Shown: positions 24,072 to 35,272 of the stretch, piece after piece
How the letters are laid out: every line of letters begins with the position of its first letter
Position numbering within the stretch: the first letter of the stretch is position 1
Assembly (NCBI GenBank): GCA_963082975.1
Contig: OY720344.1
Span: 4,451,580-4,515,579 of the forward strand
Reading direction: 5' to 3'
From: Labia minor
Lineage: Eukaryota > Arthropoda > Insecta > Dermaptera > Spongiphoridae
DNA: 64,000 bases
Position numbers and translations under genes: made by a program
Notes under the pieces: model-generated
What the model saw: the letters and a program-made list of their open reading frames with translations, nothing else
The model's database searches: none
Told to the model about the DNA's origin: nothing

Positions 24072-26270
24072 ATGGCATGTTCTGCATATGGATGCTCGAA
24101 CTGATCTGGAAATAAAAGTAAAAGACAGCTACGTGAAGAAGAATCTGGGAAAAAAAATTCTTTCCACAGGTATGTATTTTGAATTTCTTTGATTAAATTT
24201 CAAAACGGTATATATATATATATCTAATCAAAATCAATCATAATCATTTTCATCAACAGCCTGATCCACTGGTAAACAAACATTTGGCATTCCAAAGAAT
24301 CGCCACCACACCCAGTCCTCCGCCTCCTGCATCCAGGCACGCCACTTTATTTGCTTCAACGGTCCATCTGGCCGAAATTCACTTTACCATACACCCAACT
24401 TAAAATATGGTATAGTTGTTAAAATAAATAGGTACACTTGGTTTAAAATATCTAAAATTATAATACTTAGAAATTTGAACTTGGCAGGTTAATTTATAGA
24501 TATAAATAATAAATATAATTATACAATTAATCTAGTGTTATGTACAGCACGAAAACCTGATTGATTTTAAAGTGCATCTAAACTTGGCATTGGGATGGAT
24601 TTGAACCCTTTTTTAGGCAAACAAATAGCCAATAGGAACTTAGCCCCCTTTTTAACAGGTATGTTTTTGATTAGATTTCAATACTTTTTTTTAAGAAAGC
24701 TTACCTATTTTTTCCTTTTTGTGCCGCGCCCATTCTTAGCCTTTAAAGTAAGTTTGTGTTTAAAAAAATTGCAAATTTGTTAAGTTATATTTAATAGTGA
24801 TATCTTTAAAAATTGAAAGATCTATCTTTGTGGGTCTACGACTAACAAATAGTAATATGATTTTTAATTCCTTCTATATTCACGCTTATATTATATATAA
24901 ACTGCTGTGCAAAATTATCGCATCACTATCAATTATTTTAAAATATGAAATAAATAAACTTTGTATTAAAAAATCGGGAGTGTCCTCCCCTAGACTTTCC
25001 CGCATATAAATAGGTAATTAGGTTATTATTATTATGTTTTAACAACAATAAAAATAAACAAACTAATTAATTTAAATTATAAAGTAAAATGGTTTAACAC
25101 TATTATATATATTTATAATTTACACCTAACGCTACTTGTATAGGTATAATGTCACTTCCGGTAGTCAGATCATGATGAAATTTGGTATCTGAATTTTTTT
25201 CATACTTTTAAATCTATATACAAAATAGGAAGTAAATATCTCGAAGCAAACTGGTACTTTACTTGAAAGGTAAACGCAACCAGTGTAGGTAAAGTACTAC
25301 TTCCGGTTAACCGATTTTGACGAAATTTTAAAAGAAATCTACAAACGGTGAATAATATCGGTGTACCAAATTTCGAAGTCCTAGCTTGATTAGTTTCTGA
25401 CAAATTCCTTGAATTCATAAAAATTCATAAAAATCGCATTGATATTCGATTATAACAACTCAAGCTTGACCGATTTTTTAAATTTCTTAATTTTTTGTTA
25501 ACCTACATATAACACACGACCTGTATGCCAAATTTCATAGCGCTAGGACAATTGGAAATACCTTAAGAATTTTGTTGACCAATCAGTGAATCAGTGCCAA
25601 AATAAGCTATTTTCACAGGGTCCTATTTCAGGATCTACTGAAGCTATATCTATGAAATTTGGCATACTACTTTATTTCTAGTATATGACACTACGTAGAT
25701 AAAATTTTATCTCTGTACTTGCAATAGGCACTGAGATACAGGGGGGTCAAAAGTGACTCCAAACCATTCGTGTAAATATACTTACGGCATGCGCGCGGCT
25801 TGCTGGAACTTGGCCGGCGCACTGTCGTGCGCATAGATATATAATATTTTAGAAAATTTTCTAGGTAGTTATGTTTCTCTGAATACTTACAGGAGGAATT
25901 TGGTAAGTAATCAAAAGAAATTTTTTTTTTATTATTTAGCTAATTTCATCTGAAAGGATAAAAAACTACCTAGAAAATTTTCTTAATTATAACAAATTCT
26001 GGTAGTACCTCAATATCTCTTGGTAAAATAAAAAATTGAAGAATAGAATAGAAATTTTGAATATTTCACATCTTTCAGAATTTCAAAAGATAGCAATTTA
26101 AGGAAGAAATAGATAGACGTCCTCCGGATGAAAGATTGGAAGCCAACAGAATATTCTTTACTTTGCTCAGATGATGCTTTGATGATGAGTGTTTTGATAG
26201 AACGTCGCTGGTATATGTTCGATTAAAAGAAAATGCCATTCCTACAATATTCACAGGATTCAAAATTCAA
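24072..26270 (+). pseudogene. Split THAP-domain pseudogene (P-element type), two exons
   Basis: Exon A (24072-24169) begins ATG and reads MACSAYGCSN, stop, SGNKSKRQLREEESGKKNSF, then HR. The C-x-AYGCSN and SFHR motifs are those of a zinc-binding THAP domain. A gtatgt donor follows in phase 2. Exon B starts at 26079 after a tttcag acceptor and restores frame: ISKDSNLRKK, stop, IDVLRMKDWKPTEYSLLCSD. After a frameshift it continues DECFDRTSLVYV, then RLKENAIPTIF. The ordered motifs (C2 pair, FHR, LRKKW-like, W-x-P, LCS, CFDR, A-[VI]-PTIF) reproduce the whole THAP fold. Disabling lesions are TGA at 24102-24104, TAG at 26110-26112 (Trp position) and the frameshift. The intron is about 1.9 kb. It is probably a dead P-element transposase N-terminus; a lost host THAP gene is possible. 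Confidence 0.72.
25130..25740 (-). repeat. Family G module, copy 2, and neighbouring related modules
   Basis: 25263-25410 is the inverse of 16132-16270. Flanking it are further AAATTTGG-type motifs: ATGATGAAATTTGGTATCTG (25171), TATGCCAAATTTCATAGCGC (25528) and ATGAAATTTGGCATACTACT (25652). The region looks like an array of diverged modules ending near a GC-rich patch at 25785-25835. Confidence 0.6.
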
Positions 26271-27102
26271 AATCCTAGAGCCGGTCTGCTTTTCAGCATA
26301 ATGTATAACAATTTATTTAAATTAATAATTTTGGTAATTAAAAAAATTCATTAATAAATATATTTGTTGTTTATATTTTATTTTTTGTAATCATTTTTCC
26401 ATTAAACTAATGATAATTTCTTTTTTTAATTGATTAATCATCAGCATTATGAAGAGAATGATTGCCGCAACATTTAATTTTTTTTATACATATATGCATA
26501 TCAAAATGACCTGCAGTTGAAATTTAAAGTTTTTTTTTTTCATGAGAAAATTTTTGCTCACATAATTTTCCACAAAAAAAAGGCCCGAAATTTGATGATA
26601 TATTAACATTAAGATCAATAGAAAATATAATGTTTTGATGTAGACAATATGGCGGCTGTGACGTCAGATAGGCGACAAGTTTTGTTCCAAATGTTCACTC
26701 CCTACTAAGTATACTATATATATTAAAAAAAAAAATACAATATATATTATTTATAAAATTTTGCAAAAGACACCTGTTGGGAAACATTATTTGTATTATT
26801 CCGTTTCTCTCTCAATTTTTCTCTCTCTCTCTCTCTTTATTTTCGTTTTCAGATTGTTCAACCGTAACCGTGTTGTTGTTGCTTTTGTTTTTGTTATAAA
26901 TGTATTAAAAAATCCCTTTTTATTTTTCATTGTGAAAAAGTAATTGTTATTTTGAATATAATTTTTTGAAAGTAACTAAAGATTAATATTATTTCAATTT
27001 ATTTATAAATAAATAAAAAAAAAAAAAAATGTAATGTGAATGTTTAACAATTTCAAAAAGGTTTATGGAAAATGATTAAGATTCATTAGGAATACAACTT
27101 AC

Positions 27103-27138
27103 CCACGCAGCATTTTCTCTCGCCGAAATGTTGCTCTC
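27103..27138 (-). CDS. Candidate 36-nt cassette microexon of the NPR-type receptor
   Basis: A pyrimidine-rich acceptor (cttctccttccattgtag) precedes 36 exonic bases and a near-consensus donor (GCGTGG|gtaagttg). The length divides by three, and entry and exit are both phase 1, exactly the phase shared by exons 2 and 3. Including it therefore keeps frame and adds REQHFGERKCCV after Ser230-Arg231; the next split codon changes from Ile to Val. Exons 2 and 3 also join cleanly without it, giving SR-I-VIVICAN, which looks like the ordinary family sequence. This argues for optional use. The insert falls between the predicted partner cysteines C189 and C236 and adds two adjacent cysteines and a basic, hydrophilic stretch. 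Splice sites and phase are seen directly; alternative splicing is inference. It could be a chance match or a retired exon. Confidence 0.6.
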
Positions 27139-28064
27139 CTACAATGGAAGGAGAAGAAAAGCATCTAACGAATGTCTGATGAGGCATGCAATGAATAAAT
27201 GAGATAGATAACTAGGATAGGTATAGAAAATCGCAACAAATACAACAACAATCCTATTAACAACATTTACTATAATCTAAGAATATTTTCTAACATGCTA
27301 AATTAAATTAAAAACATAAAAACAAAAAAACGTAAAAACAAAAAAAAAAAAATAAACTGATGAATAAATCTGACCAAAATAATTATAGTATAATAATACT
27401 ATTTAAAATTAATTCCTTAATACTCTATAAAGGGTTATTCAAATTAATTTTATAGAAAAATTTGAAAATTCAATTTCTCATTTTATTTCTTCAAATTATT
27501 AATAGTAATCATTTAGTACACCTTTTAATGCCTAATAACAAAGTTATCTCCAAAATTTAAATAATTTAGAGATAATTCTATTTACCTTGATAGATTTATA
27601 GGTATATAATAAATAAATATCTTAAAAAAAATTAATGAATTCATTAAATGTTTAATAATTTATTAGAGTTGCATGTGAAGTTAATTGTTTCATTAGTAAC
27701 GAAGAATCAGTTCGAATGGTAACTAAAAGTTATAAATGCTCATCAGGCTGCTCATTGGACTATTACTATTTTAAATTTCAGAAAAGAAGACACAACACTA
27801 ACTTAATCTGAAGAATGGACTAGAAATTTGTAGTCTTATATTTCAATACATGCTGGAAATGAAACAAGTATAAAATAATTCGTGAGTATAGCTTGGAAAA
27901 TACAAAAAAATCACAATTTTATCTGCCTAATCTCCCCTTGTAACATTCAAATACAATTTTAACCTCCCCCCCATTTTGATTTGATACTCATGCATTTAGG
28001 TTAAACAAAAAAAAAAAGAAATAAAATAAATAACATTTAATAATTATTTATTTAAATTTCTTAC
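27139..28064 (-). other. Short intron between receptor exon 2 and the microexon
   Basis: About 926 bp bounded by the exon 2 donor (gtaaga) and the microexon acceptor (ccattgtag). It is AT-rich and I see no transposon in it, in contrast with the other introns. The microexon therefore stays much closer to exon 2 than to exon 3. Confidence 0.6.
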
Positions 28065-28460
28065 TGCGTGAATTTTTTGTGACAAATTGTAATGCTTCTT
28101 TTAATTTTTTCGGTGTTGCTTTATTCTCGTCGAATGTAGTATGAATTGGTGTTTTATTCATTGCTGTATAAACGGCACTTAATGTAAAATAACACATAGA
28201 ATTGCCTTTACTTGATGCCATATCATTATTATGAAAGAGAAAACCAACAACACTCCAACCAAATACGTGTAAAATTTCTTTTAATGTTTCGCCCACCAAT
28301 TTATAGGAGCCCATCATTCGTGTTAGTGTTGGATAATATAATGGTTTAAATTGGAAATTTTCAGCCAGTGCTGCTGCTGTTAATACTGGAATTTTCCAAA
28401 CACCAGAATAACGTGCAATAGGCGCAATTACATAATCACATACTGGTCCAAGAAATGCAT
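28065..28460 (-). CDS. NPR-type receptor, coding exon 2 (ANF_receptor ligand-binding core)
   Basis: Encodes residues 100-231 of the same receptor and is the best-conserved piece seen. The acceptor is a pyrimidine-rich tract ending ttcttcag; the G left by exon 1 plus AT gives Asp100, so frame is kept. Diagnostic strings are GPVCDYVIAPIARYSG (104-119), a hallmark of natriuretic peptide receptor ectodomains, IPVLTAAAL (123-131), HVFGWSVVGFLFHNND (164-179) and CYFTLSAVY (189-197). C107 lies 26 residues after C81, the spacing I recall for the first disulfide of vertebrate NPRs. C189 should pair with C236 in exon 3. A sequon lies at N201 (NKT). The exon ends CACGCA|gtaaga, phase 1; the open frame beyond it (SKKFK then stop) is intronic. 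Intron 1 upstream is about 21 kb. Confidence 0.93.
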
Positions 28461-29526
28461 CTGAAGAAAAAGAAGAAGAAAAAAAATAATAATAAATAAT
28501 AATACAATTCAAATTAAGAAAAATCTACAAATAATGTTTGTGTTTTTTTATTTTATTATTAATTTAATAATTTTATTTGGATGCTTTAAAATTTATTAAT
28601 TTATATATTAAATTTAATATAAATTACTCACATTTTATTTTTTTATTTTATTACTAATTTAATAATTTCACTTGGTTTCTTTAAAATTTATTATATTTAT
28701 TTATTATATATTAAATTTAATATAAAATACCCACATTTTATTTTTTATCAAAAACAAAAAAAAAAGAGTTCATATTCTTCGTTCTTTATGATTTTTATCG
28801 ATCATATTATTTATAGAGTATATTTATCATCTCTCTCTCTCTCTCCATATTTAGATTATTAGAAAAGGAAAAATAAATAAATAAATTTCTAATAAATATT
28901 ATTTTTTTCAATCTGTAACTTTCTCTCTTAATTTAACTATATTAATTAAAATGTGTTAAATCAGTTGAAAATTTACACACATTTTTAGTTATTAAAAAAA
29001 GTATTAAAAAATTTTGGTATTATAATTTATTTTATTTTTATTTTTTTAATTTTTTTTTTTTTTGGTTATCTCATTTTATAGAGTAAATTATTTTAGCAAC
29101 GATCTAAATTGAATTTAGGGTGTGGTTCTGTCAATAAATTAAAGAGAGCACCATTTCAAATATACATTGGATTATTATTATTTTAATTAAATGGATTTGT
29201 AAGTATAAATGATAGAATTGAATAATTTTATGAAACAAGTATAAAAAAAACTACATATATCATCAATTTTATGGGTTTTATATTATGTATGTCCTCTAAA
29301 CTCTCGTATAGGTTCCCAAGATCATTTAATAAAAATTTGCAATCTTCGGACCCACTTTTTAGCTGCCTTAAAGAAAAGGGAGCATAAATATTGGTTATGT
29401 TCCGATTCCCTAGCGGAAAGTTGTGAAACTACTTAATGCTGTCTCATTTGTTTTAATTGAAATAAAAAAATAAAAAATTTATTATATATGTATATGATAG
29501 AGACTGTTGAAACAATTGATCTAAAG

Positions 29527-30446
29527 CAGTGGTTCCCAAAGTGGTCCCTGGAATCATTCAAGGAGTCTTTGGTAAATTATAATCGATTTGAGGGTCCTTG
29601 AAAAGCATCAAAGGGTTTGCGGAAGGTTTAATAAAAAAAAATTAGCTGGAGTGTCTCCACTCGACTGTCTCGCAATTTGAATTGGATTAAATATCATAAT
29701 ATAATATATTTAAATTAAATTTAATTAGTTATAAATTATCAATTAAAATTAATAGATAATATTTATTAAACCAGCGCATGTTTGGCTCTTTGTTGATGGC
29801 ACCACGTCACGTGTTGGTGCATGAGATTTGCAGTGTTAAAAAATTAATTATGGTACTTTCAGCTGTTGAATCAAGCTGAAATTCTATATATAGCAGTTTT
29901 ATACAATTTTTAATCATGTGAAAAATTATCAAACATATATCTTTATTTTTACGGTCAAAATCAAAACGTTTTGGGTAATGACCCTCTTCCGGTTGAGCTA
30001 CATTTTTCAAAAGGTGATAGAAAACTACGAATTTTGAATAATGCCCATGTGCCAAATTGATTTTAGCTCATACCGTTTTTGAGTAATCTTGTCTACATAA
30101 ATACACACACACAGACATTTTTCTCAACTTTAGTGAAAATGATTCAGGAACCTTCAAAACGTATAAAAACATCAAAATCTCAACATCGAAAATTTCGTGA
30201 TCGCAATACTATCTCTGGCGAGATAGTAAAAATTGTGACACATTCTTATTAAAATGGAAATAAAATTAATTACAATGAATAATTGTTAGCAATTTTGATG
30301 TCCTAAGCAAAATATAAATGTAATATATGTAGATAGGTGCATAAAATTTACAAGTAATAAGGTAACGTCCGAAACCACGCTCGAATCAACCGATCTATGA
30401 CACTATGAAATGTGGTCCGTGGACCAAAAGAGTTTGAGAAACACTG
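29527..30446. mobile_element. hAT-type element carrying a nested family A copy
   Basis: The left end CAGTGGTTCCCAAAGTGG and the right end, reversed, CAGTGTTTCTCAAACTC form imperfect inverted repeats. The flanks atctaaag and ttgtaaag match at 6 of 8 positions, suggesting a decayed 8-bp duplication. A full family A repeat occupies about 29640-30231 inside it. No transposase is recognisable. Confidence 0.65.
29640..30231 (+). repeat. Family A dispersed repeat, copy 4 (nested in a hAT)
   Basis: Full-length forward copy from GGAGTGTCTCCACTCGACTG to CTATCTCTGGCGAGATAG. It is inserted inside the hAT element 29527-30446. Confidence 0.82.
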
Positions 30447-30594
30447 TTGTAAAGTATCAATGAAGATTTGACTTTCAATTTGTGTGTAGTGATTTTAAAA
30501 TCCATATACCTAATGCCCATAATAAATTTAAACAATAACTAATTTCAATTTTGAATTAAAAAATAGGATGTATAATAAAGATAATATTTTCTTT

Positions 30595-31253
30595 ACATAT
30601 GTAAATTATATGGGTGTGAGTCATGGATTCTCAACCACGAGATTATGAGGCTCTTAAACATTTCCGACTTTCAATATGGTTCTAAAAAAAAAAGGTAAAC
30701 AATTTTTGGGACCACTTTTTCAATATGGTAAACTTTTACACTTACACTTTGTTGTGCCGCCAAATTTTTAAACCATTAAAAGTGTGCCGCTGTAAAAAAA
30801 AGTTTGAGAATCACTGGTCTATGACCTTAGAAGACTAGAGTAGATTTAGAGTATTTGAGAATAAGATTCTTGACCGCATTTATGGGCCAAAGAAAGATGA
30901 AGTCAACGGGGAATGGCGGAGACTGAAAAACGAGGAATTGTATGACCTCTATGCACCTCCAAACATAGGGATATAAAATCGAGAAGGCTGCGATGGGCAG
31001 GGCAAGTGGCTAGAATGGGTGAGGAAAAAATGGCGAAAAATATATTGTGGTAGGGAGACCGATTAGGAAAGGTCCGCTTGGAAGACCAAGTATGCGGTGG
31101 ATGGACTATGTAGAAAGGGATGGGAGAGAGATGGGAGAGAGATGGGAGAGGGTAGGAATTGGATGGCGGTGGCTCAGAATAGGAACACTTGAAGAAATGT
31201 GGTTGCTGCGGCCAAGAACTTTCGAGTTCCGTAGAGTCACAGAGATAGATAGA
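30595..31253 (+). mobile_element. LINE 3' fragment, copy 3, interrupted by a hAT MITE
   Basis: It contains LYGCE-like residues split by the hAT at 30622-30816, then FRVFENKILDRIYGPKKDE-like sequence. An open frame at 31047-31355 reads MVGRPIRKGPLGRPSMRWMD, the 'GRP-x-GRP-x-x-RW' tail seen in this family. The 3' end CGAGTTCCGTAGAGTCACAG is followed by a short GATA run. Confidence 0.75.
30622..30816. mobile_element. hAT MITE (same family as 16491-16725) nested in a LINE
   Basis: About 195 bp ending ..TTTGAGAATCACTG, with a degenerate left end CATGGATTCTCAACC and internal strings shared with 16491-16725. It splits the LINE phrase that reads tgggtgtgaggcatgg|tctatgacc in intact copies, so it inserted after the LINE. 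Confidence 0.7.
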
Positions 31254-32089
31254 ATTGCAAAATGTGTGGGTAGAAGAAAAATTAGGGAAGATGAGAGTGT
31301 GTTAACATTAGAATATCGAACTCAACCAACGAACTCAACGTCCTTGAAGTTTTAATGGCAAACCGCCACAAAGGATTACTCCACTTTTTTATTTATATAC
31401 CATATATTGACATAACATCAAAACAACCACAACAACAACAACAACTTAACTAAATTTATAAAATATGTATTATTCAATTTATCATTAATAGGAGATACGA
31501 GTAAGTAATAAGTATATGTTAAATGAACATACTCCATTTGTAAATATCATGAGAGAAGGATTAAAATTATTAAATAAATATATAACAACAAACACATGAA
31601 CAATAACTTTCTAATATTTAATACAATAAAGAGACAAAGTAGGATTTTAATGAAATTTTAAAGAGTGGATTAAATTTCTAATCTTTTGAAATCTAGCAGG
31701 GATATACTATAGAAATTAATTATCTTTCTCTCTCTCTCTCTTTTATCTATGTTGTATACATAATAATGGTAGAAAATGTGATAACTTTTAACATCAATTC
31801 AGTGGTTATATAATATTAGCAATTTGGTGTATATCCGGAAACCGGAAGTAGTTGTTTACAAAGTATTAATTTTAAATTCATTGTCGGAAAATATTTCACT
31901 TAAAATATATTAGTAATTAATAATTGAGTAATTAAACGAAAAATAAAAACCAAGATAATATAATTTAGTCATTTTAATTCATTATGACAGATAAATACGA
32001 AAAAACCGCGAATTCAATATTTCTGTTCACTAATTATTTGTAAACTTTAGTAAAACCTACGCATGACTCAATAGATCCGGATAAACTTT

Positions 32090-32741
32090 TTCAAATTTTG
32101 ATCTTCAAATTTATCTTGAAGGTAGTAAAGAAAAAGTAAGATGCGGAAATCAATTGTAAAATATTAGGTTACCCAGACGACTTAAATATAATAGGAGATT
32201 CGGCAATTGCAATTACAGATATCGAGGAAAAATTAATCGAGGTAGGAAAAGAGATGAGGTTTGAAATTAATAATGATAAATAAAAATATTTAGAAACAAA
32301 CAGGAGCAGTATTAACATACAAAATGTAGAATTTGAATATGTAGAAAAATTTAATGTAATCACGAAGGATAATAATATTTGAGAAGAATTTAAATCGAGG
32401 TTGCAATCGGGAAACGCCTGTTATCATGCAATAAAGAGGGTTATCTCATCAAAATTATTATAAAAGGGAATCAAAATTAAAATATATAAAACAATTATTT
32501 TGTCTGTTGTATTATATGAGTGTGAGACATGGTCTATGATCTTAGGAGATAAGAGTGGATTTAGAGTATTTGAGAATAGGATTCTTCCCAGCATTTATGG
32601 ATCAAAGAAAGATGAGGACACCAAGGAATGACGTAAGAGAGATGGAACAGAGGCTCAGGATAAGGACACTTGGAGAAATGTGGTTGGAGCTGCCAAGAAC
32701 TTTCGAGTACCGTTGAGCCACATAGATAGATAGATAGATAT
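32090..32741 (+). mobile_element. LINE 3' fragment, copy 4, with RT catalytic motif and (GATA)n tail
   Basis: The plus strand reads GYPDDLNIIGDSAIAITDIE near 32170, the RT catalytic box (YADD in active relatives, here YPDD). It continues SRLQSGNACYHAIKR, IKIKIYKTIILSVVLYECET and SGFRVFENRILPSIYGSKKD. The 3' end is GCCACA followed by (TAGA)n to about 32741. It sits inside a family B repeat. Stops and frameshifts are present. Confidence 0.78.
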
Positions 32742-32887
32742 AACATATTCAATAATAATATATATAATTAATTTACTGATTAAATTAAAATATATTTTAA
32801 ATAATCACACAATAAGAAATGAATGTTTTATGTTATACACTGATTGAAACAAAATGGATGAAAACCTTTTACTAATTTCAACCAAAT

Positions 32888-32972
32888 ACTATGTACCACT
32901 CGGGGGTACAGGGGGCGGAGCCCCCGTCTAGGTGTGAGAAGAGCGGCGAAGGAGCTCTGAGCAGCTAGTATA
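32888..32972 (+). mobile_element. Possible Helitron-like 3' end with GC-rich palindrome
   Basis: CAGGGGGCGGAGCCCCCG forms a GC hairpin, followed by GAGCAGCTAG and then T. CTAG preceded by a hairpin and followed by T is the Helitron terminus pattern, but the hairpin lies farther upstream than usual and no TC 5' end was identified. Confidence 0.3.
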
Positions 32973-34386
32973 TAATATAATGTTGTTTAGAAATTAATTT
33001 ATTTCAAATCGTTGGCCGGTTCTGTAGCTGGCCACAGCTCAATTTTATTAGATATTATTGGGGATGGATAAACTAATAATTATTTAAATAATAGTAGGAG
33101 TATTTGCAAATGGAAAATGTTAATGTTAATCAATGTTAATATATGTCATTTGAATTGGATTGTAGTATTAATAAACATTATATAATCAACACCATTCATT
33201 CTAACTATTTTCATCAATATATGCTCTCGTATAATAATATACGACCAATATTGAATTACTTAAACTGTGTATTATTATAATATTAATAATATTAAATCAT
33301 AAATAATGTGATTTGTTTATTATTTTAAAATATTAAATTTATTCAAATAATAATAATAATAATAGAATTGACTGACACTAGAAAGTGTTGAGGATTTCTG
33401 AATGTAAATAATAATAATAATAATAATAATAATAAGATTATATTTATTTTTATTTCTGATAGATCTGCTATAGTATAGATGGAGGTTGAGAGAGAGAGAG
33501 AGTTAAATTTACTTTTATAAAATGACAGAAGGGCATAAAATCCATCACTAGAATCACTCGTTTACTTATTCAAATTGAAATTTGGAGAAGACTTAAGACA
33601 AAATGAAACTTGAAATTCACAATCACGGATAACATAGATTATCATTTATAACATCCCCGGCTCTTCTTCTAAGCATCATAGCTCGAATCTTTTATTACCA
33701 TCTCCCTCTCCTCCCCAAATTTAGTCAATTCTTTGAACAATTTCCACATTCAGCCCAACTATATACTCATTTATGTATTTTAATTTCTTTTAAGTTTGCC
33801 AAATAAATACAATATTATTTTAATATTTATTTTACCAGTCAACATATCATTTGATCATCCGATTTAATACCAATTTTGTAAATATTTTATCTGTTTAATT
33901 AATTATTTTCACTTTGTGAACGAGGTTATTAAAATTTACAAGAAACTTTTTTTAAGAAATTCAATAGGGCATTCCAAAAAAAGAAAAGAAAAATAAATTA
34001 AATTATAAAGAACTCTATCTACTATATATATCTAGAGTCTTATTGTTTTTAATTTAAATTTTTTACTTAAACAGTATTACTACCCATAAATGTTGTTTTT
34101 TTTTATACTCGTATTTACAAGCTTGAATTCAAACAGTTTATGATGATGATAATGATGATGATGATGAGAAAATTAATTGAGAAAATATGAATAGAATTTG
34201 TATGAGAATGCATTTGAGTAGTAGTACTGATGGCTGCCTGTCTGTCCAGTCAGTCATTCAGTCATCATACAACGGAAACTACATAGAAAAAAATCACAAT
34301 TAGCATAATTGATTGTGCTAAATAATTAATCAATACTATTCAATCAACATGAATTATATATATATATATATATTTAGGATATAGAG

Positions 34387-34585
34387 AAGATCGGGGAGAC
34401 ATTGGACACTTTTTGTTTCTCAAATTTTTTCAAAGCGGCCATAAATACTACTAGAACATTTTCTAGGGTGTCATTGAAGATTAAGGTTAATTCGAGATTT
34501 TTTAAAAGTCTCCACACAGAAAAACCTGTGTGTCGCCAATGTTTATTTTTATACTGAACGGGAAAATGTCCAACGTCTCCCTTTC
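34387..34585. repeat. Family F repeat, copy 2
   Basis: It begins CGGGGAGACATTGGACAC and ends AATGTCCAACGTCTCCCTTT, matching the inverted ends of copies 1 and 3. Confidence 0.6.
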
Positions 34586-34710
34586 TAGGGTGGAGAGATT
34601 CTGGATACCGAATTGATGATTGGAGAGATTTTGAATATACACATTTTAAAGAAAATTTAGATTTAAAGATAACAATAGTTTGAACTTCACATGGCTATCA
34701 CGTGTGTATT

Positions 34711-34860
34711 GCAGTGATTCTCAACCTGTGGGGCGCGCCTTACTAGGGGGGCGCGAGCATATCCAAGAGAAAATGTTATTTAAAAAAAATTGATTAAGTC
34801 AGTGAATGTAAAGAGGCTCTCAAACAACATTTCAGACTTTTTTTAATAGATAACTTTAAT
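34711..34860. mobile_element. hAT end fragment
   Basis: It begins CAGTGATTCTCAACC, followed by a GC-rich stretch (GTGGGGCGCGCC). The distal end is not found, so the right limit is approximate. It lies between two family F copies. Confidence 0.4.
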
Positions 34861-35080
34861 AGGAATACATACACTTCAACTTCTTTTTTCTCTGAGTACC
34901 TCATTCTTTATCTTTAAATAAGACCAGACTTCTTCCGGAGTACAGATCCGAACTTGCCTTTCTCCTAGAGTTAAGCAAATTTACTTGTTCATTAAAATAA
35001 AATCATAAAACTAAATTATGAATGTAAATACGTAAACATGTAAGTATGTTATAGTTGAAAATTTCCCATAAACAAAAATC

Positions 35081-35272
35081 AAGGGGAGACTTTGGACAAG
35101 TTTCCAAGGTCTTTAGAGGAATTTTTAGAGAATCAAGACCATTTTCAATATTGGAAATGTTTATCGTTATGTTCACATGAAAAAATTATTTTAGCACGAA
35201 AAGGAAAAGAGTGATCGGGTAATCGTTCTGAACATTGTATTCCCGTGTCCAGGATCTTCTCGGTCTCCCCTT
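35081..35272. repeat. Family F repeat, copy 3
   Basis: It begins AAGGGGAGACTTTGGACAAG and ends GTCCAGGATCTTCTCGGTCT followed by CCCCTTT. The interior CAAGACCATTTTCAATATTG resembles copy 1. Confidence 0.6.

Larger units (their letters stand above)
18624..27102 (-). other. Intron between exon 3 and the microexon, content survey
   Basis: About 8.5 kb. It contains a GGAATTG heptamer array, LINE fragments, a hAT MITE, the THAP pseudogene and family G modules, listed separately. Stretches 18960-19670, 21640-24060, 24430-25130 and 26370-27100 are AT-rich and show only homopolymers, short (AT)n runs and poly-T. A 20-bp direct repeat starting GTTACATGGCGGACC occurs at 21820-21839 and 22379-22398. A GC-richer patch at 24250-24400 is unidentified. 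Confidence 0.6.
31820..33050. repeat. Family B repeat, copy 1, split by a LINE
   Basis: Left part: GTATATCCGGAAACCGGAAG (about 31830). Right part: TTTCAAATCGTTGGCCGGTT and CTGTAGCTGGCCACAGCTC (about 33003-33043). The intervening LINE copy 4 separates them. A GC-rich block at 32896-32970 may belong to another element. Confidence 0.55.

Noticed and set aside
33345..33440. Regular spacing resembling a repeat array
   Set aside because: They are plain (TAA)n microsatellites; there is no CRISPR-like repeat-spacer structure anywhere in the window.
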